Below are positions 8,200-15,043 of a stretch of DNA of 64,000 nucleotides, in pieces; the first letter of the stretch is position 1; each line of letters starts with the position of its first letter. A program made the position numbers and the translations under genes. The notes beneath the pieces are model-generated. The model did no database searches, had not been told where the DNA came from, and worked only from the letters and a program-made list of their open reading frames with translations. Location of the stretch: NCBI GenBank assembly GCA_046292445.1, contig JBKBQT010000005.1:1-64000 (forward strand). Direction: 5' to 3'. The DNA comes from CALIZF01 sp046292445 (GTDB lineage Bacteria; Pseudomonadota; Alphaproteobacteria; Rhodobacterales; Rhodobacteraceae).

Positions 8200-8235
8200 G
8201 CCGGTCGACCGTAACGTGCATTTTTGACACGTCAA
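8200..8235 (-). promoter_or_regulatory. Probable promoter and palindrome upstream of the RTX gene
   Basis: Read on the minus strand, TTGACG (from 8235) is followed 16 bases later by TACGGT, a plausible sigma-70 pair. The -35 lies in a perfect TTGAC-N2-GTCAA palindrome at 8224-8235. The sequence is markedly more AT-rich than its surroundings. The assignment rests on pattern only. Confidence 0.35.
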
Positions 8236-8286
8236 CCGGCGTTATGGGAAAGTTTGTGCGGCACGGCCATGTCGCGCCGCCCCCGG

Positions 8287-9840
8287 TCACTCCAGCTCGA
8301 TCGTCCCCGGCGGCTTGGAGGTCACGTCGTAGAACACGCGGTTGACCCCCCGCACCTCGTTGATGATGCGCGTCGCGGTTTCGGCGAGGAAGTCGTGGGT
8401 AAAGGGATAATAGTCCGCCGTCATGCCGTCCACGCTGGTCACCGCGCGCAGCGCGAGCGCGTAGTCGTAGGTGCGACCGTCGCCCATCACGCCCACGGTT
8501 CGCATCGGCAGGAGCGCGGCAAAGGCCTGCCAGATCGCATCGTAAAGGCCGTGCCGGCGGATCTGGTCGAGATAGACCGCATCGGCGCGGCGCAGGATTG
8601 CAAGCTTGTCGCGCGTGACCGCGCCGGGGCAGCGGATGGCAAGGCCGGGACCGGGGAAGGGATGGCGCCCGACGAAGGCCGGGGGCAGGCCAAGCTCGCG
8701 CCCGAGCGCGCGCACCTCGTCCTTGAACAGCTCACGGAGCGGCTCGACCAGCTTCAGCCCCATCTTCTCGGGCAGGCCGCCGACATTGTGGTGGCTCTTG
8801 ATCGTCACCGAAGGCCCGCCCGAGAACGACACGCTTTCGATCACATCGGGATAGAGCGTGCCTTGCGCGAGGAACTCGACCCCGCCGATGGATCTGGCGT
8901 GCCTCTCGAACACCTCGACGAAGAGGCGCCCGATCGTCTTGCGCTTCGCCTCCGGGTCGGTGATGCCGTCCAGCGCATCGAGGAACAGATCGGCCTCGTC
9001 GGCGTGGATCAGCGGGATGTTGTAGGCATCGCGGAACATCGCGACGACCTCGGCCGCCTCGCCCTCGCGCAGCAGGCCGTGATCGACGAATACGCAGGTC
9101 AGCCGGTCGCCGATCGCCTCGTGGATCAGCACCGCCGCCACGGCCGAATCGACGCCGCCCGACAGGCCGCAGACGACGCGCCCCTCGCCGACAAGGGCGC
9201 GGACCTTCGCGATGGCCTCGGCCCGGTAGGCGCCCATCGTCCAGTCGCCGGTGAACCCGGCAAGCCGCACGAAATTGGCGTAAAGCCGCGCCCCGTTCGG
9301 CGTGTGGTGCACCTCGGGGTGGAACTGCACGGCATAGAACCGCCGCGCGGGATCGGCGGTGATGGCGAAGGGCGCGCCGGGCGAGGTGCCGTGGACAGTG
9401 AAGCCCGGCGCAAGCTCGGCGACATGGTCGCCGTGGCTCATCCAGACCTGTTCGGGCCCGGTCTCGAACCACCCTTCGAGCAGATCGAGCGGCGCGGCGG
9501 CCGCGACATAGGCGCGCCCGAACTCCGCCGTGCCATCGCCCGACACCACGCGCCCGCCCAGCTGCTGCATCATCACCTGCTGGCCGTAGCAGATGCCGAG
9601 CACCGGGACGCCCAGCGTCCACAGGCTTTCGGGCGCGCGCGGAGACCCGTCGCGCGTCACCGAATCCGGCCCGCCCGACAGGATCACGGCGCGCGGGGCG
9701 AACTCCGCCAGAAAGGCATCGGTCACCCGGTTGTAGGGGTGGATCTCGCAATAGACGTTGAGCTCGCGCAGCCGCCGCGCGATCAGCTGCGTGACCTGGC
9801 TGCCGAAGTCGATGATGAGAAGGCGGTCGTGCTGCGTCAT
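8287..9840 (-). CDS. guaA: GMP synthase (glutamine-hydrolysing)
   Basis: This 517-residue enzyme converts XMP, glutamine and ATP to GMP in the cytoplasm. The N-terminal class I glutamine amidotransferase domain (about residues 1-195) has Cys84 in GICYGQQ and the QFHPEV His/Glu. The ATP pyrophosphatase domain begins at about 205 with the PP-loop LSGGVDSAV. The C-terminal dimerisation domain ends RGVNRVFYDVTSKPPGTIELE, just over one line of the standard family ending. The start MTQHDRLLIIDFGSQ matches the family N-terminus. The open frame continues far upstream, but that part is proline/arginine-rich and not GuaA. The gene is divergent from the MttB homologue across 211 bp. Confidence 0.98.
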   Translation of the reverse strand: MTQHDRLLIIDFGSQVTQLIARRLRELNVYCEIHPYNRVTDAFLAEFAPRAVILSGGPDSVTRDGSPRAPESLWTLGVPVLGICYGQQVMMQQLGGRVVSGDGTAEFGRAYVAAAAPLDLLEGWFETGPEQVWMSHGDHVAELAPGFTVHGTSPGAPFAITADPARRFYAVQFHPEVHHTPNGARLYANFVRLAGFTGDWTMGAYRAEAIAKVRALVGEGRVVCGLSGGVDSAVAAVLIHEAIGDRLTCVFVDHGLLREGEAAEVVAMFRDAYNIPLIHADEADLFLDALDGITDPEAKRKTIGRLFVEVFERHARSIGGVEFLAQGTLYPDVIESVSFSGGPSVTIKSHHNVGGLPEKMGLKLVEPLRELFKDEVRALGRELGLPPAFVGRHPFPGPGLAIRCPGAVTRDKLAILRRADAVYLDQIRRHGLYDAIWQAFAALLPMRTVGVMGDGRTYDYALALRAVTSVDGMTADYYPFTHDFLAETATRIINEVRGVNRVFYDVTSKPPGTIELE

Positions 9841-10051
9841 GGCCTGCCCTAGCCGGGGACGGGTCGGCGGCGCAAGGGGGTGACCGCGGGGCGATGGCGG
9901 GGTGACGGCGGGCAGACGGCGGCGATGCGGCGGCCGGGCCGGTCGCGCCCGGCGCCCCGTGTCGGTTTCGGGCGCAGGGCGACGCAAAAGCGACATGGCT
10001 GCGCGGGGCAGGGGGGCATAAGCGGGGCGGGAAACCGCGGGGGGCGGCGCG

Positions 10052-11596
10052 ATGACGGAACAGGCGGCGGCACGGCGGATGCGCGGCGGCGGCGGGGCGG
10101 CGCGGCGGGCCGAGCGGACGGCGGTGCATTTCGACACCGCCCGCTTCATCGCCCGCAACATCCCCGATTTCGAGGTGCTGAACGCCGAGGCGCTGGCGAT
10201 CATCGAGGCCAATGCCGAAACGCTGCTGGAAGAGGTCGGCGTCAACTTCGTGGAAAACCCGCCCGCGCTCGACCGCTGGCGGGCGGCGGGGGCGGATGTG
10301 CGGGGCGAGCGGGTGCATATCCCGCGCGGCCTTGCCCGGTCGCTCTGCGCGACCGCGCCCGCGACCTTCACCCAGATCGCCCGCAACCGCGCACGGGATG
10401 TGGAGATCGGCGGGCGCAACCTCGTGCTCGCGCCGGTCTACGGCCCGCCCTTCGTGCGCGACCGCGAACGGGGGCGCCGCTATGCCACGATCGCCGATTT
10501 CCGCAACTTCGTGAAACTGGGCTACATGTCGAAATGGCTGCACCATTCGGGCGGCACGGTCTGCGAGCCGACGGATGTTGCGGTGAACAAGCGCCACCTC
10601 GACATGCTGCTGGCCCACATGACGCTGAGCGACAAGCCCTTCATGGGCTCGGTCACCGCGCCCGACCGGGCCGAGGATTCGCTCGCCATGGCGCGCATCC
10701 TGTTCGGCGCCGATGTGGTGGACCGCCATTGCGTGATGACCAGCCTCATCAACATCAACTCGCCCCTCACCTTCGACGCGACGATGATGGGTGCGCTCGA
10801 GGTCTATGCGGCGGCGGGGCAGGCGGCGATCATCAGCCCGTTCATCGTCGGCGGCGCGATGGCGCCGGTCACGGTGGCCGGCACGCTGACGCAGGTTCTG
10901 GCCGAGGTGCTGGCGGGGGTCGCCTATGCCCAGATCATCCGGCCCGGCGCGCCGGTGATCTTCGGCGCGTTCGTGACCTCCATCGACATGAACTCGGGCG
11001 CGCCGACCTTCGGCACGCCCGAGGCGAGCCTTATCACCTATGGCGCGGGGCAGCTCGCCCGCCGCCTCGGGCTGCCCTACCGCAGCGCCGGCGCCTTCTG
11101 CGGCTCTAAGCTGCCCGATGCGCAGGCGGCCTATGAAAGCGCGAACAGCCTCAACATGGGCCTTCTGTCGGGCGTCAACTTCATGCTGCACGCCTGCGGC
11201 TGGCTGGAGGGGGGGCTGGTCAGTTCCTACGAGAAGTTCGTGATGGATGCCGACCAGCTCGGCGCGCTGCATCACCTCGCGCGGGGGGTGGACATGAGCG
11301 CCGAGGGGCAGGCGATGGCGGCGATCCGCGAGGTCGGGCCGGGCGGGCATTACCTCGGCTGCGCCCATACCCGGGCGCATTTCAAGGACGCCTTCTGGCG
11401 ATCCGACCTCCTGGACTACAAGCCCTTCGAGACCTGGGACGAGGAGGGCGCCCGCGATACCGAGGCGCTGGCGGCCGAGCGGGTGGCAAGAAGCCTTGCC
11501 GACTACCAGCCGCCCCCGCTCGACCCCGGCATCGCCGAGGCGCTCGCGGCCTTCGTGACGGCGCGCAAGGCCGCGATGCCCGACGCCTTCGCGTGA
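10052..11596 (+). CDS. MttB-family (trimethylamine methyltransferase-like) protein without pyrrolysine
   Basis: This 514-residue protein has the full-length TIM-barrel of the MttB superfamily, with typical stretches such as LLEEVGVNF, LHHSGGTVCEPTDV and PFIVGGAMAPVTVAGTL. The frame is open with no internal amber codon, so it belongs to the large non-Pyl group. Characterised non-Pyl members demethylate glycine betaine, carnitine or proline betaine to a corrinoid protein. No corrinoid-binding protein (MttC) or methylcobamide:THF methyltransferase is next to it. The substrate is therefore open: quaternary amine demethylation is the family-based expectation. It is convergent with the DUF6477 gene after 7 bp. 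Confidence 0.9.
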   Translation: MTEQAAARRMRGGGGAARRAERTAVHFDTARFIARNIPDFEVLNAEALAIIEANAETLLEEVGVNFVENPPALDRWRAAGADVRGERVHIPRGLARSLCATAPATFTQIARNRARDVEIGGRNLVLAPVYGPPFVRDRERGRRYATIADFRNFVKLGYMSKWLHHSGGTVCEPTDVAVNKRHLDMLLAHMTLSDKPFMGSVTAPDRAEDSLAMARILFGADVVDRHCVMTSLININSPLTFDATMMGALEVYAAAGQAAIISPFIVGGAMAPVTVAGTLTQVLAEVLAGVAYAQIIRPGAPVIFGAFVTSIDMNSGAPTFGTPEASLITYGAGQLARRLGLPYRSAGAFCGSKLPDAQAAYESANSLNMGLLSGVNFMLHACGWLEGGLVSSYEKFVMDADQLGALHHLARGVDMSAEGQAMAAIREVGPGGHYLGCAHTRAHFKDAFWRSDLLDYKPFETWDEEGARDTEALAAERVARSLADYQPPPLDPGIAEALAAFVTARKAAMPDAFA

Positions 11597-11603
11597 CGCA
11601 GCC

Positions 11604-11921
11604 TCAGGTGCACGACCCGCGCGCGGCTGCCTGCGCCTCGGCCATCAGCGCGATCAGCGCCTCGAGATGCGCGGCGACCGAGTAGGCGCCGGTGCCATCG
11701 CGGCGCGCGGCCTCGTGCCGCGCCTCGAGTGCGAGAAGCGATCCGACAACATCCGCCGGCGGCGGCACGGGCCCGAACAGCCGGCGCAGCGCCGGCTCGC
11801 GCCGGTAGAGGCCAAGGCCGATCCGCGCCGCCCGGATCAGCAGCCGCGGCCGGCGCAGGGCGGCGAGCGGCGTGGACGCGGGCGCGGGCATCGCGGCGGG
11901 GATGGCGGCAAGGTTCGGCAT
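11604..11921 (-). CDS. DUF6477 family protein
   Basis: This small cytoplasmic protein of about 105 residues has the core LAALRRPRLLIRAARIGL and the C-terminal YSVAAHLEALIALMAEAQAAARG, which I recognise as the Rhodobacterales DUF6477 pattern. Two in-frame ATGs are close. The one at 11921 has GGAG seven bases upstream, whereas the one at 11927 is too close to that site, so 11921 is preferred. No function is known. It is divergent from the DUF6456 gene across about 240 bp that carry a DnaA box and a CtrA-like motif, and tail-to-tail with the MttB homologue. Confidence 0.75.
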   Translation of the reverse strand: MPNLAAIPAAMPAPASTPLAALRRPRLLIRAARIGLGLYRREPALRRLFGPVPPPADVVGSLLALEARHEAARRDGTGAYSVAAHLEALIALMAEAQAAARGSCT

Positions 11922-12051
11922 GGGCATACTCCGGGTTGATCCGGTCACTCTGGCACGGAACAACCTGGCGTTGCATCCGGGTCGCATCGAGCGTGCGCTG
12001 CAACAAAGGAAGCCTAAACGAATGAGGGAATTATTGACGAACTGATAACAA

Positions 12052-12097
12052 TTAACCCTTGAGTAACGAATGCAACCAAAGGTTGCGCTGTGGATAA
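12052..12097. promoter_or_regulatory. DnaA box, near CtrA site and GCAACC palindrome between the DUF6477 and DUF6456 genes
   Basis: In an AT-rich intergenic island there are three motifs in 46 bp. TTAA-N7-GTAA at 12052-12066 is one base from the CtrA consensus TTAA-N7-TTAA. GCAACC-AAA-GGTTGC at 12072-12086 is a perfect inverted repeat. TGTGGATAA at 12089-12097 is the exact complement of the DnaA box TTATCCACA. Function is inferred; the motifs fit cell-cycle control of one or both flanking genes. Confidence 0.45.
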
Positions 12098-12163
12098 CTC
12101 TGTGCATGCCGGCAACGGCCTGCCGCATCGGGGTGCCGGGCGACCGGCGCATTGGGACGGACA

Positions 12164-13300
12164 ATGGAAACGATCAGCGGCGATCGCGCCTGGCCCGGCT
12201 GGCTGCCGGACATGGTGCGGCTCTATATCGATCACACGGGGCAGGGCCTGTCGATCCGCGCGCTCGCGCGGCGCGAGGGGGTTCATGCCTCGACCGTCCT
12301 GCGGCAGGTCCGGCGGTTCGAGGCCCGGCGCGAAGACCCGCTTGTCGATGCCGCCCTCGGTGCCCTCGGTCTGTGGCATGCCGCCGGACCGGGTGCCGCG
12401 GGCGCTGACGCCCCCAGAAAGGACGACCCATCCATGACCGCCCCGATGCGACCCGCAACGCTCGTCCCCGACGAGCAAACCGTCCAGCGCGAGGCCCGGC
12501 GCATCCTGCGCCGCCTGGCCGAGCCCGGCGCGATCCTTGCGATCGCCCCCGATCTCGAAAAGGCCGCCGTCCTGCGCGAGATGCCGGACGGCACCAGCGC
12601 CCGCACCGCCACGACCGACCGCGCGGTGGCCCAGGCCTTTGCCCTGCGCGACTGGATCGCCTGCCGCCGGCCGGGCCGGGTGGCGGCCTATGGGCTGACG
12701 GGGCCCGGGCGGGCCGCGCTGCGCCGGATGCTGGCCGAGGATCAGGCCGCGCCGGGCGGCATGGCCGAGGCCGCCGAGCCCTTTGCCGCCCAGCACAGCA
12801 ACTGGGGCGAGCGGGTGGTGGTCGAGCCGGGCGAGGGCCCGCGCCGCCTGCGCTGCGTGCTGGCCGAAAGCCCGGTCGCCGTGCTCGCCCGCCGGCGCGA
12901 AAAGGACGGCGCGCCGTTCCTGTCGGCCGATCTGGTGCGCGCCGCCGAACGGCTGCACGAGGATTTCGAACTGGCCCAGACCGGCCCGCGCACCGGGTTC
13001 AACTGGGACCGGTTCCTGACGGCCGGGATCGACCGCGGCTTTGCCGAGGCCGGGGCGCCGGGTCTGGCGGGGGGCGCCTCGGCGGCGCGCGACCGGGTGG
13101 CGGCGGCGCTGCGCGACCTCGGGCCGGGCCTTGGGGATGTCGCGCTGCGGGTATGCTGCTATCACGAAGGGGTGGAGGCGACGGAAAAGCGGCTGGGCTG
13201 GTCGGCGCGGTCGGGCAAGATCGTGCTGCGCATCGCGCTCACGCGGCTGGCGCGGCATTACGAGGAAACCTATCGCGGCGCGCGCCCGCTGATCGGCTGA
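12164..13300 (+). CDS. HTH and DUF6456 domain protein, predicted DNA-binding
   Basis: The 378-residue protein has an N-terminal helix-turn-helix at about residues 28-52 (LSIRALARREGVHASTVLRQVRRF). A low-complexity linker follows, then a conserved C-terminal domain (about 225-370, including NWGERVVVEP and RLHEDFELAQTGPRTGFNWDRFL) that I assign to DUF6456. It is probably a cytoplasmic DNA-binding regulator. It begins with ATG at 12164, downstream of the intergenic island with the DnaA box. The tRNA-Asp genes follow 98 bp later. I recognise the family as typical of Rhodobacterales, but no molecular function is known to me. Confidence 0.8.
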   Translation: METISGDRAWPGWLPDMVRLYIDHTGQGLSIRALARREGVHASTVLRQVRRFEARREDPLVDAALGALGLWHAAGPGAAGADAPRKDDPSMTAPMRPATLVPDEQTVQREARRILRRLAEPGAILAIAPDLEKAAVLREMPDGTSARTATTDRAVAQAFALRDWIACRRPGRVAAYGLTGPGRAALRRMLAEDQAAPGGMAEAAEPFAAQHSNWGERVVVEPGEGPRRLRCVLAESPVAVLARRREKDGAPFLSADLVRAAERLHEDFELAQTGPRTGFNWDRFLTAGIDRGFAEAGAPGLAGGASAARDRVAAALRDLGPGLGDVALRVCCYHEGVEATEKRLGWSARSGKIVLRIALTRLARHYEETYRGARPLIG

Positions 13301-13398
13301 CGGGGGCGGGGGCGCAGGGCCGGGACGGTTGCGCTTGACGGGCGCGCGGGGGCCGCGTATCACCGCCCCCACGCTGCGGGAAACCGGGGCGGCGATGT

Positions 13399-13475
13399 GC
13401 GGTTGTAGCTCAGTCGGTTAGAGTACCGGCCTGTCACGCCGGGGGTCGCGGGTTCGAGCCCCGTCAACCGCGCCA
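13399..13475 (+). tRNA. tRNA-Asp(GTC), copy 1
   Basis: This 77-base cloverleaf has acceptor stem GCGGTTG / CAACCGC, D-arm GCTCAGTCGGTTAGAGT, anticodon arm CCGGC-CTGTCAC-GCCGG with anticodon GTC, and T-arm GGGTTCGAGCC. The discriminator base is G and CCA is encoded. Confidence 0.97.
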
Positions 13476-13501
13476 TCGCCGCCCCGCCCGCAGTGTCATG
13501 C

Positions 13502-13578
13502 GCGGTTGTAGCTCAGTCGGTTAGAGTACCGGCCTGTCACGCCGGGGGTCGCGGGTTCGAGCCCCGTCAACCGCGCCA
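13502..13578 (+). tRNA. tRNA-Asp(GTC), copy 2
   Basis: This copy is identical over all 77 bases to the first, and starts 103 bp after it. The 26-bp spacer is GC-rich and has no promoter signal, so both are probably cut from one transcript. Confidence 0.97.
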
Positions 13579-13620
13579 TACCTTCCCGGACGCAGGGCGG
13601 TCCGTCGGCACCGGCCCGAC

Positions 13621-15033
13621 CTAACCCTCGTCCTCGTCGTCCTCGCCCAGATGCGCGACGCGGCCGCCGCCCTTGGCGGTCGTCACCACCCCGAGCGACT
13701 TGAGCTTGCGGTGCAGGGCCGAGCGTTCCATCCCGACGAAATTCGCCGTGCGGCTGATGTTTCCGCCGAACCGGTTGATCTGGGTCAGCAGATATTCCCG
13801 CTCGAACAGCTCGCGCGCCTCGCGCAGCGGCAGCGTGGCCAGCGCGCCGCCCAGCACGAGCCGCCCGTCATCGGGCGCGCCCTCGCCCTCGCCGGGCAAT
13901 TCGCGCGCCTCGATCGGCCCCGCCCCCTCGCCGAGGATCAGCACCCGCTCGACGACGTTGCGCAACTGCCGCACGTTGCCCGGCCAGGCCATGGTCTGCA
14001 GCATCGCCTCGGCCTCGGCCGTGAAATCGCGCAGCGGCAGGCCCTGCGCGCGGTGGAACTGGTCGATGAAATGGCGGGCGAGGGCGGGAATGTCCTCGCG
14101 CCGCTCGGACAGGCCCGGCACCGCGATCGGCACGACGTTGAGCCGGTCGTAAAGCTCCTGCCGGAACCGTCCGGCAGCGATCTCGGCCCGCAGATCGCGG
14201 GTGGTCGAAGAGATCACCCGCAAGTCCACCCGCACCTTGTCGCTGCCCCCGGCGCGGCTGAACTGCTGCTCGACCAGCACGCGCAGGATCTTGGACTGGG
14301 TGCCGGGCGGCATGTCGGCCACCTCGTCGAGATAGACGATCCCGCCATGCGCCTGGTCGAACAGGCCCCGTTCCACCCCCCGGCCCGGCGTCTCGCGGCC
14401 GAACAGCACCTCTTCCATCCGGTCGGGTTCGATCGTTGCGGCGCTGACCACCACGAAGGGGCCGGCGGCGCGGGGGCTGTTGGCATGGATGTAGCGGGCC
14501 GCGACCTCCTTGCCCGAGCCGGATGGGCCGGTGAGCATCACCCGCCCGTTCGACCGGGTCACCTTGTCAAGCTGGGCGCGCAGGGACCGGAAGGCGGGCG
14601 AGGTGCCGATCATGTCCGCCGTCGTCAGATCGCGCCGGCGCAGGTCGGCATTCTCGCGCCGCAGCCGCGAAGTTTCCATCGCGCGGCTGACCACCACCAT
14701 CAACTGGTCGATGTTGAAGGGCTTTTCGATGAAGTCATAGGCCCCCTGCTTGATCGCCGCGACGGCGATCTCGATGTTGCCATGGCCCGAGATGATGACG
14801 ACCGGCACGCCGGGGTTGTCGCGCCTGACCGCCTTGAGGATATCGATCCCGTCCATCCGGCTGTCCTTGAGCCAGATGTCGAGGATCATGAGCGCGGGCG
14901 GTTCGGCGTTGATCGCCGCCATGCATTCGTCGGAATTGGCCGCAAGCCGCGTCGGATAGCCCTCGTCCTTGAGGATGTCCGAGATGAGTTCGCGGATGTC
15001 CCGCTCGTCATCCACGATCAGAATGTCGCCCAT
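13621..15033 (-). CDS. ntrX: NtrX, sigma-54 activator-type response regulator
   Basis: This 470-residue regulator pairs with NtrY in alphaproteobacterial nitrogen and redox signalling. The receiver domain has the phospho-acceptor Asp52 (LMILDIWLKD). The AAA+ domain has Walker A GPSGSGKE and WPGNVRQLRNVVE. The C-terminal Fis-type HTH is GGNISRTANFVGMERSALHRKL cut here as a motif around residues 430-452. The L1 loop that carries GAFTGA in true sigma-54 activators reads LFGRETPGRGVERG, so contact with sigma-54 is doubtful. It lies 10 bp downstream of ntrY on the same strand. The tRNA-Asp pair is convergent with it. It ends in an acidic DEDDEDE-like tail. Confidence 0.96.
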   Translation of the reverse strand: MGDILIVDDERDIRELISDILKDEGYPTRLAANSDECMAAINAEPPALMILDIWLKDSRMDGIDILKAVRRDNPGVPVVIISGHGNIEIAVAAIKQGAYDFIEKPFNIDQLMVVVSRAMETSRLRRENADLRRRDLTTADMIGTSPAFRSLRAQLDKVTRSNGRVMLTGPSGSGKEVAARYIHANSPRAAGPFVVVSAATIEPDRMEEVLFGRETPGRGVERGLFDQAHGGIVYLDEVADMPPGTQSKILRVLVEQQFSRAGGSDKVRVDLRVISSTTRDLRAEIAAGRFRQELYDRLNVVPIAVPGLSERREDIPALARHFIDQFHRAQGLPLRDFTAEAEAMLQTMAWPGNVRQLRNVVERVLILGEGAGPIEARELPGEGEGAPDDGRLVLGGALATLPLREARELFEREYLLTQINRFGGNISRTANFVGMERSALHRKLKSLGVVTTAKGGGRVAHLGEDDEDEG

Positions 15034-15043
15034 GCGTCCCCCG

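Noticed and set aside
5553..8345. A 930-residue plus-strand frame with periodic VVPAAAEQPIV-like repeats
   Set aside because: The periodicity comes from the RTX nonapeptide codons on the other strand. The minus-strand reading gives a proper RTX protein.
8732..11380. An 882-residue minus-strand frame across guaA and the MttB homologue
   Set aside because: It runs in the wrong frame through guaA and antisense to the MttB gene; both have strong family matches in other frames.
10052..11596. A pyrrolysine-containing MttB
   Set aside because: The frame has no in-frame TAG and is full length; no pylT or pylS is near.
12089..12097. DnaA box as a sign of the replication origin
   Set aside because: Only one exact box is present, with no cluster and no parAB, gidA or dnaA genes nearby. 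A regulatory role is more likely.
13399..13578. Tandem tRNA-Asp genes as an attachment site of an integrated island
   Set aside because: No integrase, no partial tRNA copy further away, and no change in base composition on either side.
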